From JAGXOF01 sp046545575 (GTDB taxonomy: Bacteria; Chloroflexota; Dehalococcoidia; SZUA-161; SpSt-899), in the NCBI GenBank assembly GCA_046545575.1, contig JBKGZM010000032.1:1-21069 (forward strand): 21,069 nucleotides of DNA, in the 5' to 3' direction. The notes below the pieces were generated by a model. It did no database searches and was not told where the DNA came from. It saw only the letters and a program-made list of their open reading frames with translations. Shown here piece after piece: positions 1 through 6,457 of this stretch (position 1 is its first letter; every line of letters starts with the position of its first letter). The translations under genes were made by a program, and so were the position numbers.

Positions 1-21
1 GAAGAACGAGAAAATAAACCA

Positions 22-44
22 AGGGGCTTGACAAAGAGGCCCCT
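22..44 (+). other. short GC-rich hairpin before the first gene
   Basis: AGGGGC at 22-27 is the exact reverse complement of GCCCCT at 39-44, with an 11-nt loop between. No T-run follows, so it is not a classical intrinsic terminator. It lies 17 nt ahead of the first start codon and just upstream of the AGGAG ribosome binding site at 51-55. It could be the tail of the preceding transcription unit or a leader hairpin. The upstream context is cut off by the window edge. Confidence 0.35.
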
Positions 45-61
45 CATAGAAGGAGTATTAA

Positions 62-1075
62 ATGAGGAAGAAATCAATGAAAGTAGCTGGTTGTACGGTA
101 TTGGCTATAGTTATATTATCCCTGCTTTTGATTAGCGCTTGTATTACACCAGTTACCGAAGAAACTGAATATCCAACTCCGACGCCACCAGATCGTGATA
201 TGGACGCCTTTGTTTCCACTGATTGGCTGGAGGCCAACATGGTTCATCCAGGTGTGGTTATACTGGATATCAGAGCCCCCGACTTCTACAATGAAGGGCA
301 TATCCCCGGTGCTATAAATGTTCCTCCTGAAGGAAATTGGTACACAAATCCTCCGTTTGGGGAACAGGAACCTTGGATGGAAGTGCCTGCAAAGCCGGAC
401 CTGTTTGCAACTATCGGCTCTGCCGGGATAAGTGGCGATTCTGAGGTGGTTATTGTGGGCAGGACATCCGGGCCAATGCCCGACTATGCCATTGCTGGTG
501 CTACAAGGGTCGCGGATACACTCCTGTATGCAGGGGTTGAAGACGTTGCTATCCTGAATGGTGGATTTGACAAGTGGGCGAATGAGGGGAAGGAGGTATC
601 CAAGGAAGTTTGTGAACCGCAGCCCCTGCAGTATAAATCTGATGTAAATGAGGAGATGTTTGCCTCAAAGGCCTATGTTGAGAGCGTAATGGGGGACGCC
701 ACCATTGTCGATGCACGGGATGCCAATGTTTACTTCGGTGCAGCCGTGGAGCCCTGGGCAACAAGGCCCGGTCACATCCCGGGTGCTACGTCTTTGCCCG
801 CTCCCTGGGTCTGGGGTTACAAAACAAATGAGGAAGGTGAAAAGCTATACGGAACTTTCAAGGATGATCAGGTGCTAAAGGAAATGGCTGTTGATGTAGT
901 TAAGGGTACCTCCCAGGAAATCATTGTCTACTGCGGTGTGGGAGGATATGCTAGCACCGTATGGTATGTGTTACATGAGGTGGTTGGTTACGAAGATGTG
1001 AAGATATTTGACGGATCAGCCCAGGAATGGGCGGCGGATCCGGATGCTCCTCTTGTCAAGTATGCCTGGGAGTAA
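62..1075 (+). CDS. exported tandem-rhodanese lipoprotein (sulfurtransferase)
   Basis: A 337-residue protein with a lipoprotein signal: basic start, hydrophobic stretch at about residues 8-25, and lipobox LISAC with Cys27 as the predicted lipidated residue. A Thr/Pro/Glu-rich linker follows. The mature part has two rhodanese domains, about residues 50-175 and 200-335. The N-terminal one (LDIRAPDFYNEGHIPGA) has no cysteine where the active loop should be (VVIVGRTSG), as is usual for the structural half of tandem sulfurtransferases. The C-terminal domain carries the active loop CGVGGYAS with Cys291. Known two-domain enzymes transfer sulfane sulfur from thiosulfate or 3-mercaptopyruvate to thiols or cyanide; this loop lacks the basic residues of thiosulfate enzymes, so the donor is unclear. 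Start ATG 62 follows AGGAG at 51-55. It precedes the first transporter by 83 bp and may share its transcript. A cytoplasmic paralogue lies at 16190-17035. Confidence 0.88.
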   Translation: MRKKSMKVAGCTVLAIVILSLLLISACITPVTEETEYPTPTPPDRDMDAFVSTDWLEANMVHPGVVILDIRAPDFYNEGHIPGAINVPPEGNWYTNPPFGEQEPWMEVPAKPDLFATIGSAGISGDSEVVIVGRTSGPMPDYAIAGATRVADTLLYAGVEDVAILNGGFDKWANEGKEVSKEVCEPQPLQYKSDVNEEMFASKAYVESVMGDATIVDARDANVYFGAAVEPWATRPGHIPGATSLPAPWVWGYKTNEEGEKLYGTFKDDQVLKEMAVDVVKGTSQEIIVYCGVGGYASTVWYVLHEVVGYEDVKIFDGSAQEWAADPDAPLVKYAWE

Positions 1076-1158
1076 CTCGCAGGAAGGGGGTGATACTGAG
1101 TTTAAGCCGATATATCCCTTGATGTAGGTCGGTTACTAAAAAGTCACTTAGGAGGGAA

Positions 1159-2577
1159 ATGATGTCGAAAAAGAAGTTATTCTTAATGCCGGTACTATTG
1201 CTGTTAGCTATTAGCTTGATTTTCACAGGGTGTACGGGTACAGGACCTGCAACAGAGACAGAGGAGACAGAAGGGCCTCCACCGGAAGAAGAAGCCCCGG
1301 AGAGTATCAAAATTGCCGCGGCAAGGTCCCTCTCGGGCCCTCTAAAGGTTTTTGAAGACACGGCAATGGGGCCAATCTATAAGTTGTGGCAGCACCAGGT
1401 CAATGACGTCGACGGGGGGATATATGTGGAGAAATATGACAAGAAATTGCCGGTCTCCATAGATGTAAGGGATGATGCGAGTGAGATGGACACAATGGTA
1501 ACCCTTCTAACGCAGATGCTTGAGTCTGGTGAATATCCCTTTGTCATTGGCCCTTGTTGCACCCCGTTCCTTCAAGCTGCCGGACCGATTGTCAGTGAGC
1601 ACAAGTCTATCATGGTAGGAGCTGAAGGCGGTGCTACGACAGTTGCGGAGAGCATTGACCAGTATCCTTACATGTTTTCCAACTTAAATTTCTCCAACTG
1701 GAACCAGCAGCATGAGCTGGCTAAGCTTATGGATGGTTGGCAGGCATATCATGAGCCGGATCCAATCAATGTGTACGTTACGTACATTGATGACCTCTTT
1801 GGCTATGAGTATAGCGACGCGTTTCAGGCAGAAGCGGATAAGTACGACAGCATTAACATCCTTAAGGAAGTAGCTGTCCCGCCTTACACAACGGAGGTGG
1901 AGGCGCAGGTAGAGGAAGCTGCGAATCTCGGAGCGGATGTCTTTTGCATCTTTGCCTATCCGCCTACCCCCCAGGCAGTTGTGGGATATGCATCCTCTGT
2001 TGGCATAAACTTCAACGCTGTAGTAACCGGTCCCGCGGCCTGTTACGAAGGGTTCTACGACCCTGCTGCGGATGGATTCGGTAAAGCCGCGATCGGAGTC
2101 GCTGGTTTCGGTGCCTGGAATGAGTATAGTTCCCCTGCCCTCAGGGAGTTCGCTGAAGCCTTCATCGACTACCACGGTAGGGGGCTGATGGACTGGTGGG
2201 GAGGTGCACACTACTACGCCGGGCTGGACATGCTTAAGCAGGCTATAGAGAAGGCCGGGAGCCTTGACCCGACGGAGGTAAGAGATGTAATGGCTTCAGA
2301 GAAGCTCCAGACGATTCTGGGAGAGACCTGGTATACGGACTACGAAGGCAATTGGCCGATTGGCGATAGCGGCGGTCTTCTGTCGATCGGATCTCACCCA
2401 GGGGAAGTCGGTCAGTGGCAAAAGGTAGAAGCGCCTAACTGGGGAGGCACAGAGGCCAACCCAAGAGACAAGCCTTATGGCGTATCAGGCGATGAGTGGG
2501 CCGCCTTTGAGGTCATTGACCTTAATGATAATCAAACTGCAGAGGCCATCTATCCCAAGAAAGATTGGTCAGAATAA
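1159..2577 (+). CDS. ABC transporter substrate-binding lipoprotein, LivJ/HAAT type (copy 1)
   Basis: A 472-residue extracytoplasmic binding protein of the branched-chain amino acid (periplasmic binding fold type I) family. The N-terminus is a lipoprotein signal with lipobox IFTGC (Cys25), followed by an acidic Thr/Glu/Pro linker. The mature domain starts near residue 48 with IKIAAARSLSG, the usual first beta strand, and ends in a DDNQTAEAIYPKKDW-like tail shared with copy 2. It captures a small solute for the LivHMGF components encoded downstream. The family binds Leu/Ile/Val but also urea, amides, aromatic acids and other carboxylates, so the ligand cannot be read from sequence. GGAGGG at 1151-1156 sits too close to ATG 1159 for ideal spacing; the second Met at 1162 may be the true start. 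A large stem-loop follows the stop codon and separates it from livH. Confidence 0.9.
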   Translation: MMSKKKLFLMPVLLLLAISLIFTGCTGTGPATETEETEGPPPEEEAPESIKIAAARSLSGPLKVFEDTAMGPIYKLWQHQVNDVDGGIYVEKYDKKLPVSIDVRDDASEMDTMVTLLTQMLESGEYPFVIGPCCTPFLQAAGPIVSEHKSIMVGAEGGATTVAESIDQYPYMFSNLNFSNWNQQHELAKLMDGWQAYHEPDPINVYVTYIDDLFGYEYSDAFQAEADKYDSINILKEVAVPPYTTEVEAQVEEAANLGADVFCIFAYPPTPQAVVGYASSVGINFNAVVTGPAACYEGFYDPAADGFGKAAIGVAGFGAWNEYSSPALREFAEAFIDYHGRGLMDWWGGAHYYAGLDMLKQAIEKAGSLDPTEVRDVMASEKLQTILGETWYTDYEGNWPIGDSGGLLSIGSHPGEVGQWQKVEAPNWGGTEANPRDKPYGVSGDEWAAFEVIDLNDNQTAEAIYPKKDWSE

Positions 2578-2604
2578 GGGGAAAAGCTAGATATCGGGAA
2601 CGGA

Positions 2605-2620
2605 TTCTAGGAGCCTAGAA
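2605..2620 (+). other. small palindrome after binding-protein gene 1
   Basis: TTCTAGG (2605-2611) and CCTAGAA (2614-2620) are perfect reverse complements separated by two bases, giving a short stem or palindromic site. It lies 28 bp beyond the binding-protein stop codon and just ahead of the much larger inverted repeat at 2630-2697. No counterpart is seen in the second operon. It could be a protein site or a minor part of the same RNA structure. Confidence 0.35.
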
Positions 2621-2629
2621 AATCGTAAG

Positions 2630-2697
2630 CAGGCTGCCTAGGAAGACTCATTGGCAGCGGGTATCTATATCGCAGAGATGTCTTTCTAGGCAGCCTG
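2630..2697 (+). promoter_or_regulatory. large intercistronic stem-loop between binding-protein gene and livH (copy 1)
   Basis: CAGGCTGCCTAGGAAGAC at 2630-2647 pairs along its whole length with GTCTTTCTAGGCAGCCTG at 2680-2697: 18 pairs with a single G-U, enclosing a 32-nt loop. No T-run follows. It fills most of the 152-bp gap between the binding-protein stop and livH. The equivalent gap in operon 2 has a homologous stem-loop (7792-7878) whose arms differ by compensatory changes. By analogy with intercistronic hairpins that protect upstream mRNA (as in malE-malF), it probably lets the binding protein be made in excess over the membrane components. Partial termination or a protein-binding palindrome are alternatives. 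Confidence 0.75.
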
Positions 2698-2729
2698 GGC
2701 ATGTGACTTCTAGAGTGTGAGCTATCGCT

Positions 2730-3605
2730 ATGACCATAGAAACAATTTTACCTGTGCTCTTTGGCGGTGTGTTGATGGGGGGTATCTATGCCCTGATTGC
2801 TATGGGGTTCAGCCTGCAATATGGTGTTGCCCGGGTGTTGAATCTGGCTCACGGCGAGTTTATCATGTTCGGGGCTTTCTCCAGCATTGCTTTGTACACC
2901 TTGTGTGGCGTTAACCCGTTGATTTCTTTGGTCATCGTCGCTCCCGGGTTATTCATAATGGGTTTCTTGCTTCATAGAACTCTGTTCAGAAGTCTTCTAA
3001 AGTCATCACCGTCCTTTGCTGCCTTTGAGGGCAGCTCCCTGCTAGCCACTTTTGGTCTGCTCTACGTGATTCAAAATGTAGCCAAAGTGATATGGCCTGG
3101 TTTACCGAAGCAGGTGACCTTTTTGTCTTTTCCGGTCCATCTACTGGACGTGACAATTATGACAAATAAAGTGGTAGCTCTTTCGTTTGCTATCGTCATC
3201 GCTTTGGGCTTCTATTTCTTTCTGGCTCGCACCCGCACGGGAAAAGCCATTAGAGCCGCGGCTCAGGACCCTGCGACCGCTGGACTCATGGGGATAAACA
3301 TGGACTGGGTGCTGGCTTTGTGTTTTGGGCTCGGTGCTGCGCTGGCTGGTTTCGCCGCCGTGCTTTATGCCATGTGCTACTCTATTTCCACAAGCATGGG
3401 TATGGAACATACTCTCATCGCCATCATAGTGGTCGTCCTGGGTGGGGTAGGCAGTATCCCGGGCGCTTTTATCGGGGGGCTTATACTGGGTATTATTAGC
3501 GAGATACTAAGATACACTGAGCCGATCATGGCCATGCCCGCCTTCTATTTCATATTCCTGGTGTTGCTTCTGGTGAAGCCGACAGGCATTATGGGAAAGA
3601 AGTGA
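2730..3605 (+). CDS. livH: branched-chain amino acid-type ABC transporter permease LivH (copy 1)
   Basis: A 291-residue integral membrane protein with about eight hydrophobic segments. The start shows the LivH hallmark GGIYALIAMGFSLQYGVARVLNLAHGEFIMFGA. The middle has the cytoplasmic EAA-like coupling region (residues about 165-195, ARTRTGKAIRAAAQDPATAGLMGIN), and the end has VVVLGGVGSIPGAFIGG and the family ending LVKPTGIMGKK. It forms the translocation pore with LivM and contacts LivG/LivF inside the cell. An in-frame TGA at 2718 fixes ATG 2730 as the only ATG start. No good Shine-Dalgarno precedes it, in contrast to its neighbours, so translation may be weak or depend on the upstream stem-loop. 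It ends one base before livM. Confidence 0.93.
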   Translation: MTIETILPVLFGGVLMGGIYALIAMGFSLQYGVARVLNLAHGEFIMFGAFSSIALYTLCGVNPLISLVIVAPGLFIMGFLLHRTLFRSLLKSSPSFAAFEGSSLLATFGLLYVIQNVAKVIWPGLPKQVTFLSFPVHLLDVTIMTNKVVALSFAIVIALGFYFFLARTRTGKAIRAAAQDPATAGLMGINMDWVLALCFGLGAALAGFAAVLYAMCYSISTSMGMEHTLIAIIVVVLGGVGSIPGAFIGGLILGIISEILRYTEPIMAMPAFYFIFLVLLLVKPTGIMGKK

Positions 3606-3606
3606 G

Positions 3607-4569
3607 ATGAATACAGCTACGATTACTTCCAGAAAATTCTTGATGCTGGGGGTGCTTCTTTTAGTTCTAGCCCTGCTGGCTACTGTACCCTTCTATGTGG
3701 CCCCAGGAACCAAGACACTAATGATCAGTTTCCTTATGTACATTGTCCTTGCTGTGAGCTGGACTATGTTTTCCGGTCCTACCGGTTACATTTCCCTGGC
3801 GCCGGCGGCCTTCTTTGGCAGCGGAGTATATGTGACAGCTATCCTGTTCGAAAGAGGAGGGGCATTGTTACCTCTGCCGGCCGTTATCGTTATAGCTGCT
3901 CTGGTCAGTTTCTGTTTCGCCCTTATCGTTGGCTCTGCGACTCTGAGACTGAGAGGCATATACTTTACTATGTTCACCTTCGGACTCCTCGAGCTGGCCA
4001 GGCGGCTCATTCAGTACTATGAGTTCAATGTGGCGGACACGCGTGGGAGATACATTACCAGCGTAGATGGCGACACTGTTTATTACATCATGCTCGCCAT
4101 TTCTGTGGTGACAGTACTTACCGTCTATTTAATTAGACGCTCCAGATACGGATTGGCCCTGCAGAGCATCGGGGATAACGAGGAAGCCGCAGCTCACATG
4201 GGAGTCAATGTAACCAGGGTCAAGGTTATCACCTTTGCTGTCAGCGCTATTTTTATGGGAGCCGCCGGGGCAATCGTGGTGACAAGATGGGTATATGTTG
4301 ACACTTCAATCGCGTTTAATCTGAACTATAGTTTTCTGCCTCTCTTAATGGCCATAGTTGGTGGTATGGGGCAGCTTTATGGTCCTGTCCTGGGTGCGCT
4401 TGGTTTTGCCTACCTGAGACATTCCTTACTGAATTGGGGTTCCGAGTACTATATGCTCATTTTCGGTGCCATATTGGTACTGTTTATTCTATTCTTGCCC
4501 GATGGACTGGCAGGTTTGGTGCAGAGGTGGTGGAAGCGCATTTCGGGAGGGCGATATGCCAATACTTGA
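3607..4569 (+). CDS. livM: branched-chain amino acid-type ABC transporter permease LivM (copy 1)
   Basis: A 320-residue membrane protein of the LivM family. It has multiple hydrophobic helices, the FSGPTGYISLAPAAFFGSGVYVTAIL segment typical of LivM, the cytoplasmic coupling stretch SRYGLALQSIGDNEEAAAHMGVN (about residues 178-200) and the late IVGGMGQLYGPVLGA motif. It pairs with LivH as the second half of the pore. Its ATG is one base after the livH stop, implying translational coupling. Its 3' end overlaps livG by 14 bp, an overlap of exactly the same length as in operon 2. It is slightly shorter than the E. coli protein because it lacks the long N-terminal extension, which is common in this family. 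Confidence 0.93.
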   Translation: MNTATITSRKFLMLGVLLLVLALLATVPFYVAPGTKTLMISFLMYIVLAVSWTMFSGPTGYISLAPAAFFGSGVYVTAILFERGGALLPLPAVIVIAALVSFCFALIVGSATLRLRGIYFTMFTFGLLELARRLIQYYEFNVADTRGRYITSVDGDTVYYIMLAISVVTVLTVYLIRRSRYGLALQSIGDNEEAAAHMGVNVTRVKVITFAVSAIFMGAAGAIVVTRWVYVDTSIAFNLNYSFLPLLMAIVGGMGQLYGPVLGALGFAYLRHSLLNWGSEYYMLIFGAILVLFILFLPDGLAGLVQRWWKRISGGRYANT

Positions 4570-5272
4570 AGGTGAAGGGGTGACCAAGTATTTTGGGGGG
4601 TTAGCGGCGGTATCCAATGTTGACTTTCATGTTGACCAGGGCGAAATCGTTGGCCTGATTGGCCCCAATGGAAGTGGTAAAACAACGTTGTTTAATCTAG
4701 TATCAGGAGCTCTGGTTCCTAAACCGGGGGTAATAGGATTTAGAGGCGAAAGGATTACAGGATTAAAGCCGGACCAAATATGTAGGAGGGGAGTGTCCAG
4801 AACCTTTCAAACCGTTGAGGTTTTCGGCAATATGTCGGTGCTTCAGAACGTATTGTTAGGGGCATTGTTCGGGAAACCCGGCATATCATCAGCAGATGCT
4901 ACCAGCGAAGCTACGGAGTTATTGGAGCTGGTGGGATTATCAGCAATGGGTGCGCTCCCGGCCAAAGACTTAACCCTGGCCAACCAGAAGCGAGTTGAAG
5001 TAGCTAGAGCATTGGCCACCAGGCCGGAGCTGTTATTGCTTGACGAGCTGATGGCGGGGTTGACTCACGCTGAAGTGGAGGAGGCTATGGAGCTGGTGAA
5101 GCTTTTGCGTGACAGGGGAATGACCATAGTCATGATCGAGCATGTCATGAAGGCTATTATGAGCGTATGCGACAGGATTATGGTACTTCATCACGGAGAG
5201 AAGATCGCGGAAGGAACGCCGTCGGAGGTCTCGACAAATAGCAGGGTTGTTGAGGTATATTTAGGGGAATAG
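4556..5272 (+). CDS. livG: ABC transporter ATP-binding protein LivG (copy 1)
   Basis: A 238-residue cytoplasmic ATPase. Walker A is GPNGSGKTT at residues 36-44, the Q-loop region is TFQTVEVFGNMSV, Walker B is LLLLDE, and the H-loop is IEHVMKAI. The ABC signature is degenerate: the usual LSGGQ is replaced by a LTLANQKR stretch, which the second LivG nearly shares (LTLVNQKR). Walker B is followed by LMAGL instead of the usual PAAGL. Start ATG 4556 is chosen because GGGAGG precedes it at 4545-4550, the protein then begins MPILEGE like its paralogue (MRILEGE), and the 14-bp overlap with livM matches operon 2. An ATG at 4466 in the same frame lies inside livM and would add 30 residues unlike LivG. 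It hydrolyses ATP with LivF to drive import. Confidence 0.93.
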   Translation: MPILEGEGVTKYFGGLAAVSNVDFHVDQGEIVGLIGPNGSGKTTLFNLVSGALVPKPGVIGFRGERITGLKPDQICRRGVSRTFQTVEVFGNMSVLQNVLLGALFGKPGISSADATSEATELLELVGLSAMGALPAKDLTLANQKRVEVARALATRPELLLLDELMAGLTHAEVEEAMELVKLLRDRGMTIVMIEHVMKAIMSVCDRIMVLHHGEKIAEGTPSEVSTNSRVVEVYLGE

Positions 5273-5276
5273 GGAT

Positions 5277-5981
5277 ATGTTGGAAATTAGCAACATAGAT
5301 ACTTCGTATGGCAAGGTCAAGGTGCTGCGGGATGTCTCGTTGAGAGTTGATGAAGGGGAAGTAGTTGCGCTGGTGGGTGCTAATGGAACTGGCAAAACGA
5401 CCTTGCTTAACACAATATCCGGTCTGCTACATCCGAGCTCAGGCAATATTTCATTCCTTGGTAGCAGGATAGACAGAATGCTTCCTCATTCCATTGTTGA
5501 GCTTGGTCTGGCTCATATACCGGAGGGGCGGAAACTCTTTGCAGACATGTCAGTGCGGGAAAACCTGGAGATGGGAGCATATCCTCGGCGTGCCTGGAAA
5601 CAAAGGAGGAAAACACTGGAGCAGGTTTACCATCTTTTCCCTCGATTGAAGGAACGGGAGGGATACCTGGCCAGGACCTTGAGCGGAGGTGAACAGCAGA
5701 TGCTGGCTATGGGGCGGGGTATAATGTCCAGGCCAAGATTATGTGCTATTGATGAGCCATCAAACGGATTGGCTCCAAGGCTTGTTTCGGAATGTTTTCA
5801 GATTATAGAGTCACTGCGCGAGCAGGGGATTACTGTGCTGCTGATCGAGCAGAACGTTAAACAGACGCTGGAGACAGCAGATCGGGCATATGTTATAGAG
5901 AACGGTGAGATAGTTCTAGCGGGCACAGGCGACGAACTTCTCCAGAGTGACCACGTAAAGAGAGCCTATTTGGGCTTGTAA
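5277..5981 (+). CDS. livF: ABC transporter ATP-binding protein LivF (copy 1)
   Basis: A 234-residue cytoplasmic ATPase of the LivF family and partner of LivG. It has Walker A GANGTGKTT (residues 34-42), a canonical signature LSGGEQQMLAMGRG, Walker B LCAIDEPS, and the LivF-typical IEQNVKQTLETADRAYVIENG in the H-loop region. It starts four bases after the livG stop, exactly as in operon 2, and has the same length as its paralogue. It closes the first transporter operon. The 87 bp downstream resemble the spacer after the second livF and lead into a broken copy of the corrinoid-protein gene. Confidence 0.94.
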   Translation: MLEISNIDTSYGKVKVLRDVSLRVDEGEVVALVGANGTGKTTLLNTISGLLHPSSGNISFLGSRIDRMLPHSIVELGLAHIPEGRKLFADMSVRENLEMGAYPRRAWKQRRKTLEQVYHLFPRLKEREGYLARTLSGGEQQMLAMGRGIMSRPRLCAIDEPSNGLAPRLVSECFQIIESLREQGITVLLIEQNVKQTLETADRAYVIENGEIVLAGTGDELLQSDHVKRAYLGL

Positions 5982-6068
5982 CTTGTAGGCATGTCCCAGT
6001 TTAATAACAGAAACAGTTCGTAACCAGGCAAAGTCGCCGACTTAGTATCCATGAGGAAGAAAACCTAT

Positions 6069-6143
6069 ATGGCTGGAGAGCTTGTCGCCGCACTGATGGA
6101 TCTAAGGGGAGAGGGGGACTTGAAAACGACAGAGAGCCAGTGA
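6069..6143 (+). pseudogene. truncated remnant of a corrinoid-protein gene
   Basis: ATG 6069 opens a 24-codon frame, ended by TGA at 6141-6143, that begins MAGELVAALMDLR. The intact corrinoid protein at 11268 begins MAEELVTALAELR. Aligned without gaps over 24 residues, 14 are identical, including the LK and ES pairs near the end. A GAGGAAG ribosome-binding-like sequence sits 9 nt upstream, and the preceding spacer also resembles the one before the intact gene. After codon 24 all similarity stops, so the vitamin B12 domain is gone. It follows livF copy 1 exactly as the intact gene follows livF copy 2. It is most simply a relic left by deletion after duplication of the transporter-corrinoid block. 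A short expressed peptide is possible but less likely. Confidence 0.7.
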
Positions 6144-6211
6144 GTGTTGTCACCCGCCTTCGGTAGAGCAATGCCCTTTGCAGCCTTTTTATTCTTGGAA
6201 GGGGTTGCCCC

Positions 6212-6241
6212 TTGACATGCTTTGGTGTAGTAAAGTAGTAT
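6212..6241 (+). promoter_or_regulatory. candidate sigma-70-type promoter for the second transporter operon
   Basis: A perfect -35 TTGACA (6212-6217) is followed after 18 nt by TAGTAT (6236-6241), which matches four of six bases of the -10 consensus. Three other candidate promoters in the window use TTGACA with the same 18-nt spacing. A hairpin (6199-6213) overlaps the -35 box and could be an operator. The start codon is about 215 nt downstream, leaving a long leader. Confidence 0.5.
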
Positions 6242-6457
6242 CATAACATATTTGTTTTGTAGGGATTTAATCCCTTGCCTTTTCTTTTGCGTGGGGTTTT
6301 GCGATTTTTTGTCCTTAAGGTAAAGGGATAAGAGGGTATAGATGAATGAATTGAGCAGCCTGGGATAGATGAAGGGAAGGGGGTGAGAAGTGATTGAAAT
6401 AATATAATATCTTTTTAATGTTATTTGTCTGGCAAAAACCAAATAAGGAGGAAAAAG

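Larger units (their letters stand above)
5982..6457 (+). other. 476-bp inter-operon region: spacer relic, promoter and long leader
   Basis: The first 87 bp (5982-6068) align loosely with the livF-to-corrinoid spacer at 11177-11267; shared elements include TAGGC, TAACAG and a closing CAGGCA/GGGCAG. Next come the truncated corrinoid reading frame (6069-6143), about 55 bp of unassigned sequence, a small hairpin AAGGGG-TTG-CCCCTT (6199-6213) overlapping a TTGACA box, and a T-rich and then A/T-rich leader. A second hairpin, AGGGAT-TTA-ATCCCT, lies at 6261-6275 and is followed by the T-rich TGCCTTTTCTTTT, so it could act as a weak attenuator. A TATAAT at 6403-6408 has no matching -35. No intact gene was found on either strand. 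Confidence 0.6.

Noticed and set aside
28..57. TTGACA at 28-33 as a promoter for the first gene.
   Set aside because: No -10-like hexamer lies at 16-18 nt downstream; that position is the ribosome binding site region. The box lies in the loop of a small hairpin.
4466..4555. Longer livG copy 1 starting at ATG 4466.
   Set aside because: The extra 30 residues lie in another frame of livM and do not resemble LivG. ATG 4556 has a ribosome binding site and matches the paralogue.
6065..6442. A 125-codon minus-strand frame spanning the inter-operon spacer.
   Set aside because: The translation is rich in Lys, Ser and Tyr runs from A/T-rich DNA and shows no domain. It covers the corrinoid relic, promoter and leader, which explain the region better.
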